NCBI RefSeq assembly: GCF_003217775.1
Contig: NZ_QJVJ01000006.1
Location: 62,001 to 126,000, forward strand
Direction: 5' to 3'
Length of the DNA stretch: 64,000 bases
DNA from: Paenibacillus flagellatus
GTDB lineage: Bacteria; Bacillota; Bacilli; Paenibacillales; NBRC-103111
The position numbers and the translations under genes are program-made. The notes under the pieces were generated by a model that saw only the letters and a list, made by a program, of their open reading frames with translations, did no database searches and was not told where the DNA came from. Of this stretch, positions 1-8,268 are shown piece after piece. The stretch's first letter is position 1; the number at the start of each line of letters is the position of its first letter.

Positions 1-340
1 TCGCGATGCCGGCGAACGCCGCCTCCCGCGGATCGACATGGTCCGCGATCGGTGCGACATGGTTCCGGCTCGCGTGGAAGTAGTCGGCGTGCGTATGCGC
101 GCCGTAGCAGACGATGCGCTGGCCGACCTTCACATGGTCGACGCCGGCGCCCGCCTCCTTCACGATGCCGGTCGCGCTGTAGCCGAGAAACGCGTTGATC
201 CCTTTGCGCAGCACCATCAGCTCGGTGCCGGTGCTGACCGCCGAATATTCCGTCCGTACGAGCACGGACCGGTCCGTCGTCTCCGGAACCGGAATGTCCG
301 CGATTTCCAATCGCCCGTCGATGCTTCTCGCCGCTTTCAC
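1..340 (-). CDS. Zinc-type medium-chain alcohol dehydrogenase, 5' part only
   Basis: The first 113 codons of a medium-chain dehydrogenase/reductase run off the left edge of the window. The start is GTG at 340, with GGGGGAG about seven bases upstream. The visible part is the N-terminal GroES-like fold, with YSAVSTGTEL near residues 34-43 and VGQRIVCYGAHTHAD further on. These resemble the bi-domain, zinc-binding alcohol dehydrogenase branch that often acts on sugars or polyols. The NAD-binding Rossmann half is missing, so the substrate cannot be read. It diverges from the GntR-SBP regulator at 624 and shares operator-like sequences with it, so I infer it is that regulator's target. Confidence 0.75.
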   Translation of the reverse strand, partial: MKAARSIDGRLEIADIPVPETTDRSVLVRTEYSAVSTGTELMVLRKGINAFLGYSATGIVKEAGAGVDHVKVGQRIVCYGAHTHADYFHASRNHVAPIADHVDPREAAFAGIA

Positions 341-427
341 GTTCGCTCTCCCCCAACCGGCGGTTCGCCCTCCCGCAATGTCGCGGGAGCTCGGCGGTCG
401 CCGTTCGAATATGATACTGTAGTTGAT

Positions 428-455
428 TTTATAATTCATATCTTCAAGCAGTCAA
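428..455 (-). promoter_or_regulatory. Promoter of the MDR dehydrogenase gene
   Basis: On the minus strand, TTGACT (450-455) and TATAAA (428-433) are separated by 16 bases. The spacer carries a TAATTCATATCT element (432-443) that recurs in reverse orientation in the opposing promoter. Confidence 0.55.
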
Positions 456-576
456 TGACTTTATCGCGACCATTAATGCACATTCTAATTCAACCCCCCT
501 AGAAATTCGATACTCCCATTCCGTCACAGCGAGCTGTAATTCATTATAACTTCTATTCCCACGGAGATATGAATTA
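432..576. promoter_or_regulatory. Repeated TAATTCAT operator elements in the divergent promoter region
   Basis: The 12-mer TAATTCATATCT at 432-443 is repeated as its exact reverse complement AGATATGAATTA at 565-576. Related partial copies lie at 486-493 (TAATTCAA) and 537-548 (TAATTCATTATA). The two exact copies fall between the -35 and -10 of the two opposing promoters. That is the position expected for a repressor acting on both genes; the GntR-SBP protein at 624 is the obvious candidate. Confidence 0.55.
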
Positions 577-585
577 GATTATAAT
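556..585 (+). promoter_or_regulatory. Promoter of the GntR-SBP regulator gene
   Basis: A consensus TATAAT (580-585) lies 18 bases downstream of TTCCCA (556-561, 4 of 6 matches). The spacer contains the inverted operator element at 565-576, which suggests autoregulation. Confidence 0.5.
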
Positions 586-623
586 GGAACCGACAATACC
601 ACGATAACGCGAGGAGCACGAAC

Positions 624-2045
624 ATGACCGAACGAATAAGCCGCAGGACGTTCGCCGAGCGGCTCGATCAGATGGTCCGCGAGCTGCGCGGCCGCATTTT
701 GGACGGGACGTACGCGGAAGGGGATTTTCTGCCCGCGGAGAGCGCGCTCGCCATGCGGTTCCGCCTAAGCAACAATTCGGTGCGCAAAGGGCTCGAGACG
801 CTCGTGGCGGAAGGGCTCATCGTCAAGATCGACAAGGTCGGCAGCCGCGTCATCCCGGGCACCGCCCGTCCGACGACGACGATTACGATCGCCTGCTCCC
901 CGTCGATCGCGCGCGACACGGATTTTCAGCGGCTGCTGGACGATTTTCACCTGATCCATCCGTCGATCCGCGTAGCGCCGGTCGCCGCGAATCCGGCCGG
1001 CGACGCCCTCGGCGGCACGTACCCCGAATTCATCCGGAACGCCGTCGATGACGAATCGGTCGATTTGTTCACCGTCAACCATATGCATTTCCGCGAATTG
1101 GCGGAGAGCGGCTTTCTGCATGTGGCGGAGCCGCTTCCTCCGGACGGCCGCATGTACCGGTTTCTGAACGAGGCGTTTGCGATCGACGGCCGGACGTACG
1201 TCCTCCCGCTCGTCTTTTCGCCGGTGGTGCTATGCTACAATAAGGACCATTTCGCGGAGGCCGGGCTGCCCGAGCCGGATTCCGGCTGGACGTGGGACGA
1301 TCTGGTGGATGCGGCCGCCCGACTGACGGTGCCGGGGAAGCGGCACGGGTTTCACTTTTTCCAGGTGTCCGAGAACCGGTGGCCGCTGTTCGTGCTGCAG
1401 GGCGGAGGGACATTCGGAGAAAGGGACGGGGACGCGCCGATCGGGCGTTCCGGCGGAGAAGACCGGCTGGAGCGGCTGCTGGAGGGCGTCCGGCTGTGCG
1501 GGGACATTTTGCGCAACCGGGACGTCTTTCCGAACTATTGGCCCGAGAGCGAGCCGGAAGCGAGCCGGCTGTTCGCCGAAGGCCGCATTTCGATGCAGCT
1601 CGCCACGTACCACAGCTTGAACGACTTGAAGGACGCCGGCGTCCGGTACGATATCTCGCCCGTTCCGAATCCGGCGGGCCGGCCGCCGGCCACGCTGCTC
1701 GTCGCGATCGGGCTGCTCGCGAGCGCCCGGACGAAGCGCAAGGAGGAAGTGCGGCTGTTCCTCGACTACGCCGCTTCCCGCAGAGCGCAGGAGCACATCC
1801 GCGCGCATACGCTCAGCATCCCGGCGATGAAGGCGGTGGCCGAATCGCCCGAGCCCGAAACGGGCGCGAAGCTGAACCGGCCCGCCCGCTTCCCGCTGTT
1901 CCGCGAAATCATCCCGTCGTACCGGCTGCACGCGCAGCTCGGGCTGCCGATGCGGCAATTCGAGCCGCTGCGCCGGGAGCTGATGCTGTACTGGTCCGGC
2001 ATGCTCGACGAGCCGGGTCTGGCCGAACGGCTGCGGAAGCTGTAG
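624..2045 (+). CDS. GntR-type regulator fused to a solute-binding-protein domain
   Basis: This 473-residue protein begins with a GntR winged helix (about residues 5-78; note GDFLPAESALAMRFRLSNNS followed by VRKGLETLVAEGLI). It continues straight into a family-1 extracellular solute-binding fold (about 88-430; YVLPLVFSPVVLCYNKDHF and a GWTWDDLVDAA segment are typical). There is no signal peptide or lipobox, so the sugar-binding fold must sit in the cytoplasm as the effector domain. The gene diverges from an MDR dehydrogenase across shared operator repeats and converges on a CUT1 ABC operon. I infer that it senses a sugar or oligosaccharide and represses itself and the dehydrogenase. Ordinary GntR proteins carry FCD, UTRA or aminotransferase domains instead. 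Confidence 0.8.
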   Translation: MTERISRRTFAERLDQMVRELRGRILDGTYAEGDFLPAESALAMRFRLSNNSVRKGLETLVAEGLIVKIDKVGSRVIPGTARPTTTITIACSPSIARDTDFQRLLDDFHLIHPSIRVAPVAANPAGDALGGTYPEFIRNAVDDESVDLFTVNHMHFRELAESGFLHVAEPLPPDGRMYRFLNEAFAIDGRTYVLPLVFSPVVLCYNKDHFAEAGLPEPDSGWTWDDLVDAAARLTVPGKRHGFHFFQVSENRWPLFVLQGGGTFGERDGDAPIGRSGGEDRLERLLEGVRLCGDILRNRDVFPNYWPESEPEASRLFAEGRISMQLATYHSLNDLKDAGVRYDISPVPNPAGRPPATLLVAIGLLASARTKRKEEVRLFLDYAASRRAQEHIRAHTLSIPAMKAVAESPEPETGAKLNRPARFPLFREIIPSYRLHAQLGLPMRQFEPLRRELMLYWSGMLDEPGLAERLRKL

Positions 2046-2093
2046 CCGAACGCCGTGCCGGACCCGGCGGTGCGAAAGCCGAAAGCCGCCGCG

Positions 2094-2978
2094 TCACCCT
2101 TTGACGCTGCCGAGCACGATGCCTTTGACGAAAAACTTTTGCAGAAACGGGTACACGACCACGATCGGCATCGCGCCGAGGAAAATTTGCGCCGCCTTGA
2201 CCGTCTGGTTGGACAGCTGCTTCATCAGCTCGACGTCGCTGTCCGACATCGCGCTCACGTCCTGGTTGATAATAATGGTCTGCAGGTAGCTTTGCAGCGG
2301 GTAACGGGTCGGATCGTTCATGTAGATGAGGCCGTCGAACCAGGCGTTCCAATGGCCGACCATCGTGAACAGCAGCACCGTCGCGAGCACCGGCTTGGAC
2401 AGCGGGACGTACAAGCTCCACAGCGTCCGCATATGGCCCGCCCCGTCGATGAACGCCGCCTCCTCGAGCTCCTTCGGCAAGCCCCGGAAAAAGTTGAGCA
2501 CGAGAATGACGTTGAATACCGGCACCGCGTTCGGCAGCACGAGCGCCCAGATCGTGTCCATCAGCCCGGTGTTTTTGACCGTCATATACGTCGGGACGAG
2601 CCCGCCCCCGAACAAAATCGTGACGAAGAAGTACCAGACGTAGACGGTGCGCAGCTTGAAATCGCGCGTCTCCTTCGACAGCGGGTACGCGATCAGGACG
2701 CACAGCGCCATATTGAGAGCGGTGCCGAGTACGAGCCGCCGCACCGATACGCCGAACGAGCGGACGAACTCCTCCTTGCCGAGCACGAACGCGTACGCCT
2801 TCGTCGTAAATTCGACCGGCCACAGCCCGACCCGCCCGGCCGCCGCCGCGCCGCTCGAGCTGAACGACACCGCCAGCACATGGACGAGCGGGAACAGGCA
2901 GACGAAGGCGAGCGCGAGCAGGACGGCGTAGTTCGCGGCGACGAACAGCTTCCGGCCGAAGGACGGATTTTCTACCAC
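2094..2978 (-). CDS. Carbohydrate ABC transporter permease (CUT1, MalG/LplC-like)
   Basis: The 294-residue protein has six predicted membrane segments. The EAA loop with its conserved glycine is seen as EEAAFIDGAGHMRTLWSLYV (about residues 170-190). This loop contacts the ATPase of CUT1 importers. The N-terminus, C-terminus and the WFDGLIYMNDP segment match the LplC/YtcP-type permeases that pair with large lipoproteins in Paenibacillaceae. It is the last gene of a three-gene operon (binding protein, LplB-like permease, this one), 18 bases after its partner. No ATP-binding subunit is encoded nearby, so a shared MsmX-type ATPase is inferred, as is usual for this transporter class. Confidence 0.9.
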   Translation of the reverse strand: MVENPSFGRKLFVAANYAVLLALAFVCLFPLVHVLAVSFSSSGAAAAGRVGLWPVEFTTKAYAFVLGKEEFVRSFGVSVRRLVLGTALNMALCVLIAYPLSKETRDFKLRTVYVWYFFVTILFGGGLVPTYMTVKNTGLMDTIWALVLPNAVPVFNVILVLNFFRGLPKELEEAAFIDGAGHMRTLWSLYVPLSKPVLATVLLFTMVGHWNAWFDGLIYMNDPTRYPLQSYLQTIIINQDVSAMSDSDVELMKQLSNQTVKAAQIFLGAMPIVVVYPFLQKFFVKGIVLGSVKG

Positions 2979-2996
2979 GGACGAGCTCCCCCTTCG

Positions 2997-3905
2997 CTAA
3001 AAAATACGGTAGTTGGCCAGCCGGTACGCGAGCAGGTACGACACCGAGATGAGCAGCAGCGAGACGACCGACTTGAGCAGCCCGACCGCCGTGGCGAGAC
3101 TGTACTGCGCGTCCTCGAGCCCCATCCGGTACACCATCGTGTCGATAATGTCCCCGCTTTCGTACACGTAAGGGCTGTACAGGTTGAAAATTTGCTCGAA
3201 CCCCGCATTCAAAATTTGCCCGAGGCTGAGCGTCGTGAGAAGGACGATGACCGGCCGGATGCCGGGAAGCGTAATGTGCCACGTCTGGCGCCATCGGCCC
3301 GCTCCGTCGATGACCGCCGACTCGTACAAGGACGGATCGACGCTCGACAGCGCGGCGAGATAGACGATCGTGCCGAAGCCGAACTCCTTCCATTCGTTGG
3401 AGAGGACGATCGTGTACGGGAACCATCTGTTGTCCCCGAGGAAAAAGATCGGGTCGATGCCGGCCATGCCGAGCACCCGGTTGACGATGCCCTGCCCCGG
3501 CGACAGGATGTCGATCAGGATGCCGGCCAATATCGTCCACGACAGGAAATGGGGCAAGTAGATGAGCGTCTGCACCGTCCGCTTGAAGACGGCCCGTCGC
3601 AGCTCGTTCAGCAGAAGCGCCGTCGCGATCGGCGCGATAAGGCCCGCGACGATTTTCATGACCGCGATGAACAGCGTGTTCCAGAGCACGTCCATCGTGC
3701 TCGGCAGGCTGAACACGTACCGGAAATTGCGCAGGCCGACCCATTCCGACCCGAAGACGCCTTTCACCGGAATATATTTCTGGAACGCCATGACGAGTCC
3801 GCCCATCGGCACGTAATGATAGATGAAGACGATAATCGCCCCCGGCAAAATCATCAAATGGAGCGGCAGCTCCCTCAGTCGTTTCGCTTTCCGTACGGCG
3901 TTCAA
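2997..3905 (-). CDS. Carbohydrate ABC transporter permease (CUT1, LplB/YteP-like)
   Basis: The 302-residue protein begins with a basic segment and a membrane helix followed by YHYVPMGGLVMAFQKYIP, the signature start of LplB/YteP-type permeases. Six membrane segments are apparent. The EAA loop ESAVIDGAGRWRQTWHITLP lies near residues 195-215. It is the middle gene of the operon between the binding lipoprotein (3982-5667) and the second permease (2094-2978). Together they form the membrane channel of an importer for a sugar or oligosaccharide; LplB-type systems often serve uronate or rhamnogalacturonan oligomers, but the substrate here is not determined. Confidence 0.9.
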   Translation of the reverse strand: MNAVRKAKRLRELPLHLMILPGAIIVFIYHYVPMGGLVMAFQKYIPVKGVFGSEWVGLRNFRYVFSLPSTMDVLWNTLFIAVMKIVAGLIAPIATALLLNELRRAVFKRTVQTLIYLPHFLSWTILAGILIDILSPGQGIVNRVLGMAGIDPIFFLGDNRWFPYTIVLSNEWKEFGFGTIVYLAALSSVDPSLYESAVIDGAGRWRQTWHITLPGIRPVIVLLTTLSLGQILNAGFEQIFNLYSPYVYESGDIIDTMVYRMGLEDAQYSLATAVGLLKSVVSLLLISVSYLLAYRLANYRIF

Positions 3906-3981
3906 CCCCGCTCCTCCTCCCGAACGTTCCCCCGCCGGCGCCGGCCGAACCCGTAGTTCGGCGGCGCCGGCGCGAGGACGG

Positions 3982-5667
3982 TTACTTTGTCTGCGCGGCG
4001 TACCAGTCGTTCACTTCCTTGGTGATCATGTCGCCGCCCTGCTTTTTCCAGTCGGCCACGAACTTGTCGAAGGCGTCGAGCGGCAGGTTGCCCGTGACGA
4101 TTTTGACGAACGTTTCGATGCGCAGCTTCTTCAGCTGCTCGTTGCGCTCCGCCATCGTCGCGGTCGGCGTCGTGTAGAACTGGTTCGGCACGAACCGGTC
4201 CTCCTTGATGATCCGGTCGATGATGCCGGCCGAGCCGCCGGGGCCGTTTTGCGCGAACTCGCCCCACAAGTTTTTTTGCCCGCCCTTGTACAGCATGATC
4301 CGGTCGTACACTTTTTTGCGCTCCGGGGCCAGCTCCTCGGGCTTGATTTTGCCGTCCAGCACGGCGGTCGCCTGCCGGTAGTTCTCGATGTTGTTGTCCG
4401 GCAAATAAATTTTGACCGGGGAATACGTCCAGATCGCCGACTGGTCTTCCTTGCTCGGCACGATGAATTTGTAGTACACGTCCTCGGACTTGTTGTAGTA
4501 GTACGTCTGCAGCCAGAAGTCCATCATTTTGAAAATCGCTTCCGGATGCTTCGTTCCTTTCTTCACGACCCAGTAATAACTGAAGATGTTGAGCGGCAGC
4601 TGCGCCTTGAACGGCTTGCCGTCGACGGTCGGCATCTCGTACGCCTGCCACTCCTGGTTCGGCGTCAGCGTCACGAGCGGAGAATTCGCCGAGCCCCGGC
4701 CGCCGATCATCATGCCGATTTTGTTGCCGCCGATCGTCTCGTACACTTTGTTCGGGTCCTTGACGATGAATTCCGGATCGAAATGGCCCGCCTTGTACAT
4801 CTCGCTCAGCTTCGCAAGCGCTTTCTTCATTTCCGGCTGAATGTCGCCGGCGGCGAGCCGGCCGGACGCGTCCTTGATCCAGAAGCCGGTCGTCGCATCG
4901 AGATACGCGCCGTACCCCTGCATGATGCCCCCCGCCATGCCGAGATCTTTATCCATCGCCAGTCCGAACGTGTCGTCCTTGCCGTTCCCGTCCGGATCTT
5001 TCTTCACGAATGCGTCGGCGATCGCGAACAGGTCGTCGATAGTCTTCGGATCGGGCAGCTGAAGCTTTTCCTTCCAATCTTTGCGAATCCACAGGATCGC
5101 CGGTCCTTCCTTCGCGACGCCGGTCCACGGAATCGCCATCAGCTTGCCGTCGATCGTCGCCGACTTGAGCACCGTCTCCCCCGCGCCCGCCATCACCTTC
5201 TTGACCGATTCGGGAGCGTAGTCGTTGTACAGCTTCGTCATCTCCTCGAGCTGGCCCGCCTCGTACAGCTGCCGGAACTGCTGCGGCGTCGCCGCGAAGA
5301 AGTCGGGAATGTCGCCGGAGGCGATCATCAGGTTCGTCTTCTTCTCGTATTCGGTGGACGGCACGTACCACTGCGTCTTCACCTTGATCCCGTACTTCTC
5401 GGCGATCGTGCGCACCCAAATGTTGTTGTTGATATCTTCGCCGTTGAAAAATTTGGTCGTCGGAAAGCTGTAATTGACCGTCGTCAGCTCGATCGGCGGA
5501 TCGTACTTCTCCGGCACCGTCTTCGGCGCCGCCGTCTCCGTACCGATCCCCGCCTTGCCCGCATCGGCCGGCGGCTTCGTCCCGCCCGCCTCGTCTTTGC
5601 CGCACGCGGCCAGCGCGGGAACCGCCGCCAGGCTCAGTGCGAGCAGCCATGCTGCCGTACGCTTCAT
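3982..5667 (-). CDS. Sugar ABC transporter substrate-binding lipoprotein (LplA/YtcQ-like)
   Basis: The start is ATG 5667, giving 561 residues that open with a signal peptide (MKRTAAWLLALSLAAVPALA) and the lipobox LAAC. A longer frame to 5802 lacks this organisation. The protein is a large type-1 sugar-binding protein, as in LplA/YtcQ systems of about 500-560 residues. It has the usual GDIPDFF, GLAMDKDLG and WLQTYYYNK-type segments. It captures the substrate outside the cell and hands it to the permeases encoded just downstream. It diverges from the membrane AraC regulator at 5940, which is the standard partnership for these operons and suggests substrate-induced expression. Confidence 0.9.
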   Translation of the reverse strand: MKRTAAWLLALSLAAVPALAACGKDEAGGTKPPADAGKAGIGTETAAPKTVPEKYDPPIELTTVNYSFPTTKFFNGEDINNNIWVRTIAEKYGIKVKTQWYVPSTEYEKKTNLMIASGDIPDFFAATPQQFRQLYEAGQLEEMTKLYNDYAPESVKKVMAGAGETVLKSATIDGKLMAIPWTGVAKEGPAILWIRKDWKEKLQLPDPKTIDDLFAIADAFVKKDPDGNGKDDTFGLAMDKDLGMAGGIMQGYGAYLDATTGFWIKDASGRLAAGDIQPEMKKALAKLSEMYKAGHFDPEFIVKDPNKVYETIGGNKIGMMIGGRGSANSPLVTLTPNQEWQAYEMPTVDGKPFKAQLPLNIFSYYWVVKKGTKHPEAIFKMMDFWLQTYYYNKSEDVYYKFIVPSKEDQSAIWTYSPVKIYLPDNNIENYRQATAVLDGKIKPEELAPERKKVYDRIMLYKGGQKNLWGEFAQNGPGGSAGIIDRIIKEDRFVPNQFYTTPTATMAERNEQLKKLRIETFVKIVTGNLPLDAFDKFVADWKKQGGDMITKEVNDWYAAQTK

Positions 5668-5786
5668 CTCGATCGCGCACCCCTCTCGATATCGCTCGAT
5701 TGTCGGACGCCCGTTCGGCCGGACGCTCCGTAAGCCCATCTTAGTCTCGCGGCCCTTTCCGGCACAACGATCCGTTTCGCCGATTG

Positions 5787-5861
5787 TATTCCGAACCGAC
5801 ACCCAACCGCCGTTTACGCGAAGATGGCTGCTTTTCGGAATAAGAGTAACGAAACGGAATA
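5787..5861. promoter_or_regulatory. Candidate AraC binding repeats between the ABC operon and its regulator
   Basis: The motif TCGGAATA occurs at 5835-5842, ACGGAATA at 5854-5861 (19 bases apart, same orientation), and the reverse complement TATTCCGA at 5787-5794. Direct repeats about two helical turns apart are typical of AraC dimers. The assignment to the adjacent regulator is inference. Confidence 0.3.
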
Positions 5862-5939
5862 GCCGAAACGATGGATGAAACCGATTTCATTCGCTATACT
5901 GGAACAAAAGCAATCCGTTCGGAAACGGGGGTCATCGAC

Positions 5940-8177
5940 GTGAAAGGACGCATCCGATGGAACGGCCGCTCGTTGTTCGCGAAGCTGCTGCTCGGATTTC
6001 TGGTCGTGATTTTCATTTCGTTCGCCTTTAACCTGCTGGCTTACCATTTCTTCTACGGTCAAATGCGCGGGCAGCTCATCCGGTCGGGTACGATGGGCTT
6101 GTCGAAGACGGTCGACGGCTACGAGAAGCAGCTGCGCCAGCTCGACGACCTGCTCACCCGCTACTACTTCGACAACGCGGTGGCGGCTCTCAAGAAAGGA
6201 AGCATCGACTCCGACTTCCCGATCGTCAACGACCTGGCGGAGGAGTTCAAGACGATCGCCGGCCATTACAACCTCGATCTCGAAAACGTTTTCATTTACT
6301 TCAAAAACGAAGGCTTCGTCATCGATAAAAACGGGTTCGCCCGTACCGACGACATGTTCGGCAAATATTACGCCAGCCGCGAATACGGCCCGGCCTTCTG
6401 GGAGAAGCAGTTCGCCGAAGATTTTCACCTCCGCGCGTTCCCCGTCGCGGAATTCAAGCGGTTCCGGTACGACGCGGCCGGGCCCGACGGCGGACGCTAT
6501 TTCCCCGTCATCGTGAAAAGCCGGATCGGCAGCCAGTTTTACGCCGGCGCGCTCGTCGACGCCGACCGGATGTTCTCGGGGCTTGCGCAGACGTCCGGCC
6601 ATGCGTTTACGATCTTGGGCGCGGACGGCGCGCCGTTTTACCGCACCGGGGCCGCGGGCGATGCGCTGCCGAAGCTGCCGGCGGGGTCGTCGTTCGTGCG
6701 CCATGCGGACAGCTACTACTTTTACCAGACGGGGCCGGTATCGGGCTTGACCTACGTCAGCATCGTCCCGTACTCGAGCATCGCCGCGCAGCTATCGAAG
6801 CTGAACGCCCTGCTGCTGACGCTGTTCGCGATCTCGGTGCTCGTCAGCGTCGTCATCTCGGTGCTGCTGAGCGCCCGGTTCAAGCATCCCGTCCAGCGGA
6901 TCGTCGAGGCGCTGCGCCAGATGAATCCGGCCATCCGGCACCGCAGCTCGATCGCCGAATTCAACGTCATCAGCGAAAGCCTGGAGCATATGTTCCGATC
7001 GATCCGGCGCAAAGATTCGCTGCTGCAAAAGTACGGCTACTTGGACAAAATCAAAAGCGTCCCGCCGATCGACACCGAAGCGCAGCCGCCGGCCGGTGCG
7101 GACCGGCCGTTTCATTTCGTCATGATGCATATTCATTATACGCGGGAAGACGGGCTTGCGGGAGGCGGCGACGCGGCGCGGGCGGCGAACGTGCTCGAAT
7201 GCGTCAATGCGGAGTGGTCGCGGGCGTTCCCCGATTCGGTGACGATGCCGATCGAGAAGGACCGTCTCCTGACGATCGTGTTCTCGGATACGGACGTTTC
7301 CGGGACGGTCGCCGGCATGCTGGACTCGTTCAAGGCGGCGTTCGACCGCGACAAGGCGCTGTACCGGCTGACGATCGCCTGCGAGCCGCGGCTGTGGCAG
7401 CCGTCGGAGTTTACGGCGGCCTACGAGTCGGCCGCGGAGATGATGCGCCGCCGCAGGCTGAACGACGAGACGCAGGTGATCGCGACGCCGGGGGCGCCGG
7501 GGCCGATCGCCGTCTGGACGCCCGACGAGGAGCGCGGCTTCGCCGCCCATCTGGAGGCGGGCAGCGAGGCGCAGCTGCTGGCGCTGTTGAGAGGCGCGAT
7601 GCAGCGGCTCGCCCGGTGCGACGCGGCCGCGTGGCAATACCGGCAGTTCGCCGGCGACCTGCTCTCGAAGCTGCTTATGGCGCTCATGGCGCACCGGATC
7701 GACACGAGCCTCCTCGCCGGGGCGCGCGCTCCCTCTCCGTACGACGAGATCGAATCGTTCGTCTCCGCGGAGCAGTACGAATCGTTTTTCGAGCGCGTCG
7801 CGAGGCAGGCGGCGGCGCTCATCCGCGAGAAGCGCGAGGCGCGGGATCCGATCGTCGACTTCGTCGTCCGGTTCATCGAGACGCATTACGGAGAGGACAT
7901 TTACCAGGACTTGATCGCGGACCGGCTGAACATTTCGACCGGCTACCTGCGCAACTATTTCAAGGAGAAGACGGGGCAAAACTTGAGCGACTACTTGAAC
8001 GAATACCGGATCGGCAAGGCGAAGCAGATGCTCGAAGGGACCGAGGACAAAATCCAGGACATCGCCGCCAAAGTCGGCTACCAGAACGCCAACTCGTTCA
8101 CGCGGATGTTCCGGCGGCTGACCGGCGTGACGCCCGGCGAGTACCGGCGCGAATGCCTCGTCAACTCGACGGAATGA
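5940..8177 (+). CDS. Membrane-bound AraC-family regulator with extracellular sensor
   Basis: I place the start at GTG 5940, eight bases after ACGGGGG. An ATG at 5871 lacks a ribosome site and lies over a possible TATACT promoter box (5895-5900). The 745-residue product has a membrane helix (about 15-37), an extracellular Cache-like region (about 38-285), a second helix (about 288-313), a linker, and a C-terminal AraC double helix-turn-helix (about 636-738; ADRLNISTGYLRNYFKEKTG and IAAKVGYQNANSFTRMFRRL). This is the one-component sensor type often found beside LplA-type sugar transport genes. It diverges from such an operon (2094-5667) and probably activates it. Confidence 0.85.
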   Translation: MKGRIRWNGRSLFAKLLLGFLVVIFISFAFNLLAYHFFYGQMRGQLIRSGTMGLSKTVDGYEKQLRQLDDLLTRYYFDNAVAALKKGSIDSDFPIVNDLAEEFKTIAGHYNLDLENVFIYFKNEGFVIDKNGFARTDDMFGKYYASREYGPAFWEKQFAEDFHLRAFPVAEFKRFRYDAAGPDGGRYFPVIVKSRIGSQFYAGALVDADRMFSGLAQTSGHAFTILGADGAPFYRTGAAGDALPKLPAGSSFVRHADSYYFYQTGPVSGLTYVSIVPYSSIAAQLSKLNALLLTLFAISVLVSVVISVLLSARFKHPVQRIVEALRQMNPAIRHRSSIAEFNVISESLEHMFRSIRRKDSLLQKYGYLDKIKSVPPIDTEAQPPAGADRPFHFVMMHIHYTREDGLAGGGDAARAANVLECVNAEWSRAFPDSVTMPIEKDRLLTIVFSDTDVSGTVAGMLDSFKAAFDRDKALYRLTIACEPRLWQPSEFTAAYESAAEMMRRRRLNDETQVIATPGAPGPIAVWTPDEERGFAAHLEAGSEAQLLALLRGAMQRLARCDAAAWQYRQFAGDLLSKLLMALMAHRIDTSLLAGARAPSPYDEIESFVSAEQYESFFERVARQAAALIREKREARDPIVDFVVRFIETHYGEDIYQDLIADRLNISTGYLRNYFKEKTGQNLSDYLNEYRIGKAKQMLEGTEDKIQDIAAKVGYQNANSFTRMFRRLTGVTPGEYRRECLVNSTE

Positions 8178-8202
8178 GGCGGGGCGGCGGCCCGCTCCCC
8201 CC

Positions 8203-8250
8203 AAAAAAAGCCTCGCCCCCGGCCGCAACAGCGGCCGAAAGGCGAGGCTT
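8203..8250 (-). terminator. Terminator between convergent genes
   Basis: A stem pairs AAGCCTCGCC (8208-8217) with GGCGAGGCTT (8241-8250). An inner GGCCGC/GCGGCC pair closes the loop. The A7 run at 8203-8209 gives a U tract for transcripts coming from the YitT gene on the minus strand. It may also serve the plus-strand regulator. Confidence 0.75.
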
Positions 8251-8268
8251 TCCGATTGGACACGGTCT

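Noticed and set aside
2055-5733. Two long plus-strand frames over the sugar ABC operon
   Set aside because: They oppose three well-supported genes with clear signal peptide and permease motifs, and their products look like shadow translations.
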